A stretch of 64,000 bases of DNA, from assembly GCA_030684835.1 (NCBI GenBank), contig JAUXWZ010000157.1:1-64000 (forward strand), in the 5' to 3' direction. Every line of letters starts with the position of its first letter. Position 1 is the first letter of the stretch. This document shows positions 17,242 to 27,000 of this stretch, one piece after another. Source of the stretch: Beijerinckiaceae bacterium (GTDB lineage: Bacteria; Pseudomonadota; Alphaproteobacteria; Rhizobiales; Beijerinckiaceae). The translations under genes and the position numbers were made by a program. The notes under the pieces were generated by a model, which ran no database searches, had not been told where the DNA came from, and saw only the letters and a list, made by a program, of their open reading frames with translations.

Positions 17242-18587
17242 GGCGTCAATTCCGCGCCTGCCAGGTCCGGCGGCGGACTGACAAAAACGCGCCCGGATTC
17301 CTCGGCAACGCGCCAGGGACGGCGCACGCTTCCCAACGCTTCCGCAACGGCGAGACCAGATTGTAGACCGTCTTCATGAAAGCCTGCCCCCATCCAGGCG
17401 CCGCAAAACCAGGTATTGCGCCGGCCCTGCAATGACCAGACATGGCGCTGCGCTGCAATCGCGCCTGCGTCGAAGACTGGATGATCATAAGTAATATCGC
17501 GAAGCGTCAAGTCGGCGCGAGGCTCTTGTGGCGAATTGAGCGAAACAAAGATATTTTGCGCTGTAGGCAACCCTTGCAGCCGGTTCATCCAGTATGTGAC
17601 CGCGGGTGGGCGACGGTCCGCCCCCTGCCCTTCGGCAAGATAGTTCCAGCTGGACCACACGCTGCGCCGTGTTGGCATGAGCTTCTCATCTGTGTGAAGC
17701 ACCGCGCGATTCTTAGAATAGCGGAAGGCGCCCAGCACTTCACGCTCCATCTGATCCGCGTCCGCCAACATGGCGACCGTTTGATCGGCGTGGGTTGCAA
17801 GCACGACATGATCAAACGTATCCATGCCTCCGGCGGCGTCATGCACCTCGACCCCGATCGGACCACGAACGACCTGACGGACAGGCGTCGCCAGCCGGAT
17901 GTCACCGGTAATGAGGCTCTCCAGTTTGCGGACGTACTCGATGCTGCCGCCTTCCACAGTACGCCACCGGGGGCGTTCGCCAAGTTCAAGCAGGCGGTGA
18001 TTGCGGCAGAAACGGATGAATGCCTCGGCTGGATAATCGCCAATCTTTCCCGCTGGCGTCGACCAGATGGCCGCAGCCATGGGGTAAAGGTGCAAATCCC
18101 GAAACGCCTGAGAATAGCGTCCCTCGTCGAGATATTGTTCAAGCGTCAAGCCGCTCAGATTGCGCATGTCGGCCTTGGCTGCCCGATAGAACCGCACGAG
18201 ATCGGCGCACATGCGCCAGAATCTTGGGTTTAGAAGGTTGCCCTTTTGCGCGAACAGACCGCCAAGCCCCGAGCCGCAGTATTCGGTTGCGCCTCGGTCC
18301 ATCGAGACCGCAAAAGACATGTCAGACGCCTTGGTCGCCACACCAAGATGCTCGAACATAGCAATCAGGTTCGGATAGGTGAGTTCATTATAGACAATGA
18401 ATCCCGTATCGACCGGAATTCGCCCCTCCGCGCAATCCACCATCACAGTGTTGCTGTGGCCGCCTAGCTTTGGCCCGGCCTCATATAGGGTGACACGGTG
18501 ATGGGTTGAAAGCAGCCACGCGGCAGCCAGGCCCGTCACGCCAGCTCCGATCACTGCAATTCGGAGCGGACGGGGAGCAAAATTCAC
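17238..18587 (-). CDS. FAD-dependent amine-oxidase-like protein (COG2907)
   Basis: About 449 residues. The FAD dinucleotide fold lies at the start: IAVIGAGVTGLAAAWLL, then the acidic end YEAGPKLGGHSNTV. The C-terminal FAD motif ends in WMGAGFHEDGLQSGLAVAEAL. The family is the predicted NAD/FAD-binding protein encoded with DUF1365 and CFA genes. The GTG at 18587 is chosen since GAGG stands 5 bases before it; the longer TTG frame adds 13 residues ahead of the FAD fold. In R. sphaeroides furan fatty acid synthesis, a flavoprotein-like step desaturates the methylated acyl chain, so an acyl-chain oxidation role is plausible (inference). Confidence 0.88.
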   Translation of the reverse strand: MNFAPRPLRIAVIGAGVTGLAAAWLLSTHHRVTLYEAGPKLGGHSNTVMVDCAEGRIPVDTGFIVYNELTYPNLIAMFEHLGVATKASDMSFAVSMDRGATEYCGSGLGGLFAQKGNLLNPRFWRMCADLVRFYRAAKADMRNLSGLTLEQYLDEGRYSQAFRDLHLYPMAAAIWSTPAGKIGDYPAEAFIRFCRNHRLLELGERPRWRTVEGGSIEYVRKLESLITGDIRLATPVRQVVRGPIGVEVHDAAGGMDTFDHVVLATHADQTVAMLADADQMEREVLGAFRYSKNRAVLHTDEKLMPTRRSVWSSWNYLAEGQGADRRPPAVTYWMNRLQGLPTAQNIFVSLNSPQEPRADLTLRDITYDHPVFDAGAIAAQRHVWSLQGRRNTWFCGAWMGAGFHEDGLQSGLAVAEALGSVRRPWRVAEESGRVFVSPPPDLAGAELTP

Positions 18588-18642
18588 TTGAACCTCATCC
18601 GGAGCGGCGCCCGATCTTTGGCGCAAAAATGCTTACGGTTGG

Positions 18643-18671
18643 CAATACGAGCACGGGTTGGAAGCGGATCA
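18643..18671 (-). promoter_or_regulatory. ECF11 (RpoE–ChrR)-like promoter, leftward lipid operon
   Basis: On the minus strand: TGATCC-N18-TATTG. The -35 box TGATC(C) is characteristic of group ECF11 sigma factors. It lies 56 bases before the GTG of the FAD protein. A mirror promoter with the same box and spacing lies 11 bases away on the other strand. Confidence 0.6.
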
Positions 18672-18682
18672 CAACCCGTCCG

Positions 18683-18711
18683 TGATCCGCAATGAAGCCC
18701 AGCCCGTAAAC
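18683..18711 (+). promoter_or_regulatory. ECF11 (RpoE–ChrR)-like promoter, rightward lipid operon
   Basis: TGATCC-N18-TAAAC, the same -35 box and the same spacing as the divergent site on the minus strand. A transcript would begin near 18718 and reach the DUF1295 start at 18759, so the upstream GTG at 18720 is unlikely to be used. Confidence 0.6.
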
Positions 18712-18758
18712 ACGGAGCAGTGCACGTTTGCGGCAGATTGCAACGAAGAGAGCGGACA

Positions 18759-19574
18759 ATGTTGACGGCGATAGCAGCGGCGGCCTTCTTCATGAGTGTC
18801 GCGATGACCCTCGCATGGGCCATCCAGCGCAAGACCGGCAATTCGGGGTGGATTGATACGGTGTGGTCGTTCGCCGTTGGCGCCGCCGCGTTCGCTCTGT
18901 CACTGGCTCCAGTAACGACCTCCAACGCGTTGACTTCCCGCCAGTTACTGGTCGCAAGCCTCGTGGCGATATGGGCCGCTCGACTTGGCGGCTACATCGC
19001 CTTTCGCAGCGCTGGATCCGCGGAAGACCCTCGTTATGCATCATTGGTGCAAGAGTGGGGCGCGGACGCTGGCCGACGGCTGTTTCTCTTTCTTCAGGCG
19101 CAGGCTGTGGCGGGCCTCATTCTGGCGCTCTCAGTTTTCGCAGCCGCGCAAAACCCGGCCTCCGGCCTCACAGTTCAAGATTATGTTGGCGCCGCGATCT
19201 TCCTGATCGCTCTGGGCGGGGCGGCGCTTTCCGACGACCAGTTAAGGCGTTTCAGGGCCGATCCCGCCAACCGGGGCAAGATATGCGATGCAGGGCTGTG
19301 GAGTTGGTCGCGTCACCCAAATTATTTTTTCGAGTGGTTGGGCTGGGTGGCCTACCCCGTCATCGCAATTTCGGGCGGATACGTTTGGGGATACGCCGCG
19401 CTCGCCGCCCCCATCCTGATGTACGTCTTGCTGGTCCATGTCTCCGGCATCCCCCCGCTGGAAGCGCACATGCTGCGCTCACGCGGCAAGGCCTTCGAAG
19501 ATTATCGCGCGCGCGTGAACGCCTTTTTTCCGGGGCCTCCCCAAAGGTCTGAACGCTCGTCCTCGCCCTCCTGA
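18759..19574 (+). CDS. DUF1295 / steroid 5-alpha-reductase C-terminal family membrane protein
   Basis: A protein of 271 residues with about seven membrane helices. The conserved C-terminal motif WSRHPNYFFEWLGW is that of DUF1295 and the wider isoprenylcysteine methyltransferase/steroid reductase group. GAGAG precedes the ATG. It heads the rightward lipid operon, 14 bases before a second CFA-like gene. The family is thought to be NAD(P)H-dependent membrane reductases, but the substrate is unknown. The neighbourhood suggests modified fatty acids. Confidence 0.9.
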   Translation: MLTAIAAAAFFMSVAMTLAWAIQRKTGNSGWIDTVWSFAVGAAAFALSLAPVTTSNALTSRQLLVASLVAIWAARLGGYIAFRSAGSAEDPRYASLVQEWGADAGRRLFLFLQAQAVAGLILALSVFAAAQNPASGLTVQDYVGAAIFLIALGGAALSDDQLRRFRADPANRGKICDAGLWSWSRHPNYFFEWLGWVAYPVIAISGGYVWGYAALAAPILMYVLLVHVSGIPPLEAHMLRSRGKAFEDYRARVNAFFPGPPQRSERSSSPS

Positions 19575-19588
19575 CCGGAGAAACGCCG

Positions 19589-20614
19589 ATGAATATGATC
19601 GCAGCCGCCACACGCTTTGCGGAACGCGCGCCTCTGCCTGATTCTCTTTCCCTTATGGGCATTGATTTCTTGTGCGCGCGCACTGCCCGAAAGCTGCGTG
19701 ACGAGGGCGCAGACGCGGAAGCGCGTTTTGCTGCTGAAATGGATGGATTTTCCATCGCCCTCCACACCGATGCCGCGAACGAACAACATTACGAATTGCC
19801 AGCCGAGTTTTTTAGGCTGGCGCTTGGTCCCCAGCGAAAATATTCTTCCTGCCTCTACACCGGCGGCGCAACAACGCTCGCCGAGGCGGAAGCCCGGGCG
19901 CTTGAAGAGACCGTCGCCCACGCGGATCTGCGCGACGGCCAGACAGTTCTGGAATTGGGTTGCGGATGGGGGTCATTGACTCTCTTCATGGCTGAGCGAT
20001 TCCCAGCGTCGCAGTTCACGGCGGTGTCCAACTCTAACTCCCAGCGCGAACACATCACGGCTCAGGCGGCTCTTCGCGGCTTGCCAAACGTCCGTGTGAT
20101 CACCGCCGACATGAACGATTTCGAAACGAGCAGCGCTTTTGACCGGATCGTCTCGGTTGAAATGTTCGAGCACATGTCAAACTGGCGCGGGCTTCTCACG
20201 CGCGTTCGCGGATGGGTGAAGCCGGAAGGTCGCTTGTTCCTCCACGTGTTCAGCCACCGCGCGCAACCCTACCGGTTTGAAGTGTCCGACAACGCCGACT
20301 GGATTGCGCAATACTTTTTTACGGGCGGAATCATGCCGAGCCACGGCCTCATCCAACATTTTGGCGATCTGTTCAAAGTTGAAGAGAACTGGCGCTGGAG
20401 CGGGGAGCATTACCGCCGCACGGCAATGCACTGGCTCGAAAATTTCGACGCCAATGCGGATCGGATCTCCCGGATCATGGCTGAAACATACGGCGCGGAC
20501 GCAGCGGTCTGGAGGCGCCGCTGGCGCCTGTTCTTTCTCGCAACCGCCGGCCTTTTTGGCCACAAGGGCGGCGACGAATGGGGCGTGAGCCACTATCGTC
20601 TGAAACCTGCGTAA
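19589..20614 (+). CDS. second CFA-synthase-like SAM methyltransferase
   Basis: A protein of 341 residues, shorter than the CFA synthase at 15199-16425, with no equivalent N-terminal domain. It carries NEQHYELPAEFFRLALG, SSCLYT, SAM motif VLELGCGWGSLTLF, and IVSVEMFEHM. This is the short branch of COG2230, related to plant coclaurine N-methyltransferase-like proteins. Two diverged methyltransferases in one locus suggest two different acyl products or two steps. GGAG precedes the ATG; the gene is cotranscribed with the DUF1295 gene. Confidence 0.88.
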   Translation: MNMIAAATRFAERAPLPDSLSLMGIDFLCARTARKLRDEGADAEARFAAEMDGFSIALHTDAANEQHYELPAEFFRLALGPQRKYSSCLYTGGATTLAEAEARALEETVAHADLRDGQTVLELGCGWGSLTLFMAERFPASQFTAVSNSNSQREHITAQAALRGLPNVRVITADMNDFETSSAFDRIVSVEMFEHMSNWRGLLTRVRGWVKPEGRLFLHVFSHRAQPYRFEVSDNADWIAQYFFTGGIMPSHGLIQHFGDLFKVEENWRWSGEHYRRTAMHWLENFDANADRISRIMAETYGADAAVWRRRWRLFFLATAGLFGHKGGDEWGVSHYRLKPA

Positions 20615-20669
20615 GTAGCTGAAAGCCAGACGTCATCAGGTGCGGCGCGCTCACCCCGGCGGATGGCGA

Positions 20670-21080
20670 CTAGGGAGAAGTGGCAAGTGCGCGCGCAATA
20701 ATAAAGCCCATGGTCGCGCTGCAAGCGGTCAGCGTGGCGCCCCACGCCATATCCACAACGGTCAGCGTTGTGGTCCATACCTTGAGCGTTGCATGGTTTG
20801 TGAGGTCGTAAGTGCCGTAGCAAACAAGACCAAGGAATGCGCCATAAAGAAGCGCCGTGGTCCACTTGCCGGTCGAGACGGCGGGCGAAATCGCAAAGAC
20901 CACAATTGCGAGTACATAAAGAAAGTAAAAAACAGCGGCTGGGGCGAGGCGAAACTGGTCAAGCAGAAGATCGCCAAGGGCTGGTCGATAAAGCGCCTTC
21001 CCCATCACAGTTAGCCAGATGGCGTCGAGAACAAGCAAGACAACGCCAGTCGCCAGATAGCCGACCGCCCAGAACTTCAT
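20670..21080 (-). CDS. DUF2177 family membrane protein
   Basis: A protein of 136 residues with four membrane helices: DAIWLTVMGKALYRPALG early, YGTYDLTNHATLKVW in the third helix, both DUF2177 hallmarks. Function is unknown; the family occurs in the same clusters as DUF1365 and CFA genes. It converges with the second CFA-like gene and has its own TGATCC-type promoter, which ties it to the same regulon. Confidence 0.9.
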   Translation of the reverse strand: MKFWAVGYLATGVVLLVLDAIWLTVMGKALYRPALGDLLLDQFRLAPAAVFYFLYVLAIVVFAISPAVSTGKWTTALLYGAFLGLVCYGTYDLTNHATLKVWTTTLTVVDMAWGATLTACSATMGFIIARALATSP

Positions 21081-21102
21081 GTGAAAACTCCCGCCATGTG
21101 TT

Positions 21103-21131
21103 CGATACGTAAACGCTATCGGTACGGATCA
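21103..21131 (-). promoter_or_regulatory. third ECF11-like promoter (DUF2177 gene)
   Basis: On the minus strand: TGATCC-N18-TATCG, with a leader of about 20 bases to the ATG at 21080. Identical -35 box and spacing to the two divergent promoters 2.4 kb away. Confidence 0.6.
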
Positions 21132-21504
21132 TGGAAAACGGGAACGCGCAGTCCAGGGGCGCACTTATAAAGAGGCGCCGGGCCATAAGCCCGGGAAATG
21201 ATACGAGCCGACACATTAATCATCTGATTTTTCATAGTTTTTTGCCTCCAGAGCTCACGAGCGAGGCCTCGGTAAATCCAACAAATCCCCGCGCTGTCGC
21301 ATCTCGTCAGAAATCACCGCCACTTTTCTCCTATTGGGTCCGCGCAGAAATATGGTCAGTCGGATCAAGCATCTGATTTGACGAGGTCTTCTTCCTTGGC
21401 ATAGGTTCTGCAAAGTCGCGTCGACGCGCTCCCCTCGGGGATGGCGCGAGCTTATCGAGCGCGATGTGCAGCCGCCGCGCAATTCGATCTAAAGGAGAAC
21501 GTCC
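21132..21504. other. intergenic region before the amidase gene
   Basis: 373 bases without a convincing gene. A sigma70-like pair TTGACG (21378-21383) and ATAGGT (21401-21406), 17 bases apart, could drive the rightward amidase gene at 21505. Open frames here lack family resemblance and ribosome sites. Confidence 0.4.
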
Positions 21505-22275
21505 ATGTCCGCAGAGCCAATCTGGAATAAATTTCTCACCGAGCGAGACAAGCAAGTTTTCGATATTTCCGGCTACGGCGCGCGCGGCGGCTTTGGCAAG
21601 CGTCCAGCGCTTCTCGTCATCGACGTGAACTACGCATTCTGCGGCGACCAGCCCGAACCGATCCTCGAATCCATCAAGAAATGGCGCAACTCCTGCGGCG
21701 AGGAAGCCTGGCCCGCAGTCGCCGCGATCAAAACGCTCATCGACAAATGCCATGAGAAAGGCCTGCCGGTCATCTACACGACAGGCGTTCGCCGCGACGA
21801 CAATTGGGACTCAGGCTCATGGAGCTGGAAGTCAAGCCGCAGCGGAGAACATCCAACGGTCGCCAATTCCAACGTGGACGGCAATCGGATCGTCGACGAT
21901 ATCGCGCCCGGCCCCAAGGACATCGTGATCTACAAGCAGAAGCCGTCAGGTTTCTTCGGCACGAACATGGCGAGCTACCTCCAATTGCTTGGCGCCGACA
22001 GCGTCATCGTCACCGGCACCACGACGTCAGGCTGCGTTCGGGCAACGGTGCTAGACGCCTTCAGCCTCAACTTCCGCGTCGCGCTCGCCGAGGAAGGCTG
22101 TTTTGATCGCTCGCAGGCCAGCCACGCAATCAATCTTTGCGACATGAACGCGAAATACGCCGACGTGGTGAAAACCGACGAAGTGCTTGAGTACTTCGAC
22201 ACCCTGCCCGCCGGACTGTTCGATCTGCCGAAAGGCTCGACAAACGCTGAGCCGCAAAAGGTGGTCAACTACTGA
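21505..22275 (+). CDS. isochorismatase-fold amidohydrolase (N-carbamoylsarcosine/maleamate amidase-like)
   Basis: A protein of 256 residues. The catalytic triad of the cysteine hydrolase family is present: Asp40 (LLVIDV), Lys at 144/146 (YKQKPSGF) and Cys177 (TTTSGCVRATV). Cys177 coincides with the nucleophile of N-carbamoylsarcosine amidase. AAAGGAGAACG precedes the ATG. Its position next to a LysR gene and facing an aromatic ring-cleavage operon suggests removal of an amide or carbamoyl group in a catabolic route; maleamate amidase is one candidate. The substrate is not determined. Confidence 0.85.
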   Translation: MSAEPIWNKFLTERDKQVFDISGYGARGGFGKRPALLVIDVNYAFCGDQPEPILESIKKWRNSCGEEAWPAVAAIKTLIDKCHEKGLPVIYTTGVRRDDNWDSGSWSWKSSRSGEHPTVANSNVDGNRIVDDIAPGPKDIVIYKQKPSGFFGTNMASYLQLLGADSVIVTGTTTSGCVRATVLDAFSLNFRVALAEEGCFDRSQASHAINLCDMNAKYADVVKTDEVLEYFDTLPAGLFDLPKGSTNAEPQKVVNY

Positions 22276-22349
22276 AGACCGCCAGTCACCAATCGGCGTT
22301 TGGGCGCCAATTGTGCAGCATGTGCATTAAATAAGCGCACTTCATTGAG

Positions 22350-22379
22350 CCCGCGCCGCCGGTCATTTGGCGGCGCGGG
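22350..22379. repeat. strong GC-rich inverted repeat after the amidase gene
   Basis: An 11-bp perfect stem (arms CCCGCGCCGCC and GGCGGCGCGGG) with an 8-base loop, in the 178-base gap between the amidase and lysR genes. No T-run follows, so it is not a canonical terminator; it may slow read-through into lysR. Confidence 0.5.
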
Positions 22380-22453
22380 TGACGAGTTGAACGCGGCATG
22401 GCCTTTGCTAATCAATTATCGTCGTTGACTCGCGCCGGAGGCTTGAACGCACG

Positions 22454-23404
22454 TTGGACATTCGCGGCATCGAAATCTTCCTCGCGATTTGCGAGAAGGG
22501 CGGACTAACCGCCGCCGCTGGCGAACTGGGGCTGACGCAAGCCGGAGTTTCGCTTCACCTTCAAAAGCTCGAACGCGATCTTGGCATTACGTTGATGGAT
22601 CGCAGCGTCCGTCCGCCACGACTCACGCCGGGTGGCGAATACCTACGCAAACGCGGGCGTGGGCTGATGCATCAGATCGACGACGTTCAACAGGGCATAG
22701 CCCGCTATAAAGCCTACGATATTCCTGAATTACGGCTCGGTATCGTTGAATCCGTCGCCAATGCTCTTTTGCCGTTTCTGGTGCGCAAACTGTCCAGCAG
22801 CGTCGGCGCACTGTCGATCACAAGCGGCACAACCCATCCTTTGGGGCCGGAACTGCGCGCCGGTGACCTCGACATGACGATCACCAGCGAGCAAATGGCC
22901 GACCATGACGAGGCGATGGTGCAAAAGCCGCTGTTTGCCGAACCCGTCGTCATCGTTCTGCCCAAGGGCATGACGCCGCCGCGCGACTGGGGGGACATCG
23001 AGGAACTCGCAGCAAAACTAGACTTCATTCGCTATGGCCATCGCCGACGTCTGAGCCAGATTATCAAGCATCAATTCGACCGCTTCGGCGTCGAGACCCG
23101 CGGAAATCTGGAGTTCGACTCTTCCGTGGCGCTTCTCGATCTTGTGAAAAGCGGTCAAGGATGGGCGGCTAGCACTCCGCTTTGCATCCTTTGCGGCGGC
23201 CTCACCGACCAAGATGTCGAGATCGCGACATTCCCCGAGGTCACGCCAATCCGCAGCATCAACGCGATCTGGATGCGCGAACGCGAGGATACAAGTGTCC
23301 ACATGGTCACCGACATGTGCCGCTCTATTTTTGGTGAACTCACCCCGCGCCTCGCACGCCGCGCCGGAGGCGCCGCAGACCGGGTGCAGGTATTGACGGA
23401 TTAA
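22454..23404 (+). CDS. LysR family transcriptional regulator
   Basis: A protein of 316 residues. The winged helix-turn-helix is at about 1-60 (IEIFLAICEKGGLTAAAGELGLTQAGVSLHLQKLERDLG), followed by the periplasmic-binding-like effector domain. The start is TTG at 22454, which gives the normal LysR N-terminus; GGAG lies rather far upstream. It likely responds to an aromatic or amide compound and controls the adjacent amidase or the facing operon (inference from position). It converges with the Rid-like/hydrolase gene, 13 bases apart. Confidence 0.92.
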   Translation: MDIRGIEIFLAICEKGGLTAAAGELGLTQAGVSLHLQKLERDLGITLMDRSVRPPRLTPGGEYLRKRGRGLMHQIDDVQQGIARYKAYDIPELRLGIVESVANALLPFLVRKLSSSVGALSITSGTTHPLGPELRAGDLDMTITSEQMADHDEAMVQKPLFAEPVVIVLPKGMTPPRDWGDIEELAAKLDFIRYGHRRRLSQIIKHQFDRFGVETRGNLEFDSSVALLDLVKSGQGWAASTPLCILCGGLTDQDVEIATFPEVTPIRSINAIWMREREDTSVHMVTDMCRSIFGELTPRLARRAGGAADRVQVLTD

Positions 23405-23417
23405 GCGCTGAGGCGTT

Positions 23418-24540
23418 TCAGATGCCGCAAAGCTCCTTCGCCTGCGCAAGCAAAGCCCCGCCGCGCAGCCCTTCCGGCAAAGTGAAATGATTGGCGCCCG
23501 GCGTGATGAGCGGCGCAGCCGCGCCCCATGCCCGCGCAAGATCGACGCTCTGGCGCTTGAACTCGTCGCTCTCGGCGCCGCCAATCGCAAAAGCAAGCCG
23601 CACGCCGCTACGTGGGCGCATGCCGTGCGGCGATAATTGCGCGACATCATCAAGCGTCGTGACGCCGAGTATCTTGCCCATCGGCAGATGCATCAGCGAT
23701 TCAAGAAAGAGCACGCCCGACAACGGATGCGCGGAAGCAAGCGGCGGACATAGCGGATCGCACGCCATGAAGGCCGCCAAATGTCCGCCGGCGGAATGGC
23801 CGCTCACATGCAGCCGCGATGCGTCAACACCCAGCGCGTCCGCTTCGCGAACGAGAAACCACAGCGCAGCGCGCAACTGTTCGACAATGCGCGCAAGAGG
23901 CGTCTGCGGCGCAAGGCCGTAGTCGATATTGGCGACAGCGTAACCCGCCTCCACCATGCCGGTGCAGAATTGCGCGTGCTGATCCTTGGTGGAGGCCTGC
24001 CAATAACCACCATGGATGAAAACCCAGACAGGCGGGCGAACGACGCCGGCAGGACGATAAAGATCGAGGATCTGGTCGCGATGGGGGCCATACGCAATGT
24101 CCAGCCCGCCAGGCAAACGCGCGCGGGCGGCAGCGCCATCGGCAGTCCATTTCGCAAACACCGCGCTCATGTCCGGCACTTGCGCGCGCGGGCTCATCTG
24201 CGCGGCCAATTGCGCGCGTGTATAGCCTTGATACACAGACTGATCATCAGATATTGGCGCAGCAACCAACGCGCGCAGAACAACCTGAATCTCATCACCC
24301 GCGCACTGCTCAAGCAGCAGCGGTGGACGAAAGCCCGCGAACGCTTCGCGCCGGGCAAGATCGACCTCCCGGCGTGCGGGATGGATGGCGGCGGGATTGG
24401 GCGCGCGCCAAATCATCTGGCTCATCTGCGGCGGTGCGGCCCCCGCCGCTGCGAGCTTGCCGCCAGCCAGAATGAGCGCGCGCGCAAGCGCGGACACGCC
24501 GCGACCCTCGCATGTGGCCTCCACCTCGATGGGGCGCGCC

Positions 24541-24560
<20 letters not shown>
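23418..24560 (-). CDS. fusion: Rid-like N-terminal domain + arylformamidase-like alpha/beta hydrolase
   Basis: A protein of 380 residues. Residues 1-105 resemble the Rid (YjgF) family, notably the stretch around 64-82 (EVDLARREAFAGFRPPLLL). Residues about 125-380 are an alpha/beta hydrolase with oxyanion motif HGGYW at 183-187, nucleophile Ser256 in GHSAGG, Asp332 and His358. HGGYW is typical of kynurenine formamidases. Its start overlaps the livF stop by 20 bases, so it is the last gene of the Liv operon. Together with 3-hydroxyanthranilate dioxygenase upstream it suggests hydrolysis of an N-formyl or ester intermediate. The Rid call is less sure than the hydrolase call. Confidence 0.75.
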
Positions 24561-25241
<681 letters not shown>

Positions 25242-25242
<1 letters not shown>

Positions 25243-25994
25243 CAGGCGTCTCCTTCGCCGAGATAGGCCGCGCGCACCTGGGTGTCAGCCTGAATCTCGA
25301 CCGGCGAACCTGACGCGATGACCCGGCCATAAACCAGCACGGAAATGCGATCGGCCAGCGCAAACACCACGTCCATGTCGTGCTCGACGAGCAGCATCGC
25401 GATCGAGCCTTTGAGGCTTGAAAGCGTATCGACCATGCGGCGGCTCTCCGCCGCGCCGAGGCCCGCCATCGGCTCATCAAGCAACAGAAGACGCGGCTTT
25501 GAAGCCAGCGCAATGGCAAGTTCCAGTTGTTTGCGCTCGCCGTGCGAAAGCTCCGACACGCGCACATCTGCGCGCTCGGCAAGGCCCGCGGCTGTAAGAT
25601 ACTCGCGCGCAGGGGCAAGCAGAGAACGGTCGGCGCCCGCGTTTCCAAGGAAGCGGAACGAATGGCCCTGCCCCGCCTGCACGGCCAGCGCGACATTGTC
25701 GAGCGCAGTGTCTTCCGTCAGCAGTTCCGTGATCTGGAACGTGCGCGCAATCCCGCGCCGCACGCGCGCGGCCGTTGAAAGCCCGTTGATGGATGCGCCG
25801 TCAAAATGAATGTCGCCAGCATCCGGACGCACCTCGCCCATCAACTGGCCGATGAAGGTCGTCTTCCCCGCGCCATTGGGCCCGATAAGCGCGTGAATTT
25901 CGCCAGCGCGCACATCAAGTGACAGATCGTCGGTCGCGTTGACGCCGCCAAAACGCTTGAACAGACGCGACACCCGCAACAGCGACTCACTCAT
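25242..25994 (-). CDS. livG: branched-chain-type ABC transporter ATP-binding protein LivG
   Basis: A protein of 250 residues. Walker A GPNGAGKTT, signature LSHGERKQLE, Walker B LLLLDEPMAGL and H-loop LLVEHDMD are intact. The ATG at 25994 is chosen; the TTG nine codons upstream lies inside livM. It overlaps livM by 8 bases and livF by one base, so the whole set is translationally coupled. Confidence 0.93.
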
Positions 25995-27000
25995 TGCGGC
26001 CACCCCGCAAGAGCCGGACAAGTCCGCTCAGCCCCCCACGCGTGAAGATGATCATCAGCACAAGCAACGGACCGAGAATGACCTGCCAATGCTCGGTCCA
26101 CGCGGCAAGCTGTGTTTCCAGACCAATCAGCACCGCAGCGCCCGCAGCGGCGCCAAACAACGTGCCCGCACCGCCCAGGATCACCATGATCATGAATTCG
26201 CCAGACTGCGTCCAGTGCATCATGTCCGGCGATACAAAGCGCGCGTGGTTCGCCATCAGCGCGCCGGCGAGCCCCGCCCCCATGCCGGAGATGACGAAGC
26301 AGGCGAGCTTGTAAGGATAGGTCGAGACGCCAATGGCCGCCATGCGCCGCTCGCTCTGACGGATTCCTTCCAGCACGCGGCCAAAGCGCGACGTGACGAT
26401 GCGCGACATCAGCGCAAACCAAGCAACCGCAAAGAACAGGCAAACCCAATAATAAGTCGGCCCGTCGCGCGTGTCGATAAACGGCAAGGCGTTTCGCCGG
26501 CGCACGATGAGCCCGTCATCACCGCCGTATGCTTTCAACGCGACGAAAAAGAAGAACAGCATTTGCGCGAAGGCCAGCGTAATCATGATGAACTGCACAC
26601 CCGATGTGCGCAGCGACAACGCGCCAAGCACCAGCGCAAACAGGCCGCTGATCAGGATCGCGAGCGGCAGCGTCACTAACAATTGATCGCTGCCAATGGA
26701 AAGCCCCAGCAACGGATCGCCGGTCACGTAGTGTCGATACATGATGCCGACAACGTAGGCGCCAACGCCGTACCACGCTGCGTGGCCAAAGCTCACAAGG
26801 CCGCAATATCCGAGCGCCAGATTGAGGCTGGCGGCGCCAATCGCAAGAATGGTGATGCGCGTCGCCAGCGACGTCAGGGCAGGCTGGCCAATCGCGTCCG
26901 CAATGAATGGCAAGGCCGCGAGCATCGCCAGAACAATCGCGATGACGGCGTATGTCCGGCTTGCGCTGGCCGGGCCGCGCGTGGTCTTCAGGTCAGCCAT
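25987..27000 (-). CDS. livM: branched-chain-type ABC transporter permease LivM
   Basis: A protein of 337 residues with about ten membrane helices and the LivM signatures LALGYCGLVSFGHAAWYGVGAY and GRVLEGIRQSERRMAAIG (the ATPase-contact loop). It pairs with LivH to form the membrane channel. It overlaps livH by 8 bases. Confidence 0.93.
   Translation of the reverse strand: MADLKTTRGPASASRTYAVIAIVLAMLAALPFIADAIGQPALTSLATRITILAIGAASLNLALGYCGLVSFGHAAWYGVGAYVVGIMYRHYVTGDPLLGLSIGSDQLLVTLPLAILISGLFALVLGALSLRTSGVQFIMITLAFAQMLFFFFVALKAYGGDDGLIVRRRNALPFIDTRDGPTYYWVCLFFAVAWFALMSRIVTSRFGRVLEGIRQSERRMAAIGVSTYPYKLACFVISGMGAGLAGALMANHARFVSPDMMHWTQSGEFMIMVILGGAGTLFGAAAGAAVLIGLETQLAAWTEHWQVILGPLLVLMIIFTRGGLSGLVRLLRGGRNE

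Noticed and set aside
21131-21376. 81-codon rightward frame in the gap before the amidase gene
   Set aside because: No ribosome site or family resemblance; it starts inside a promoter motif.
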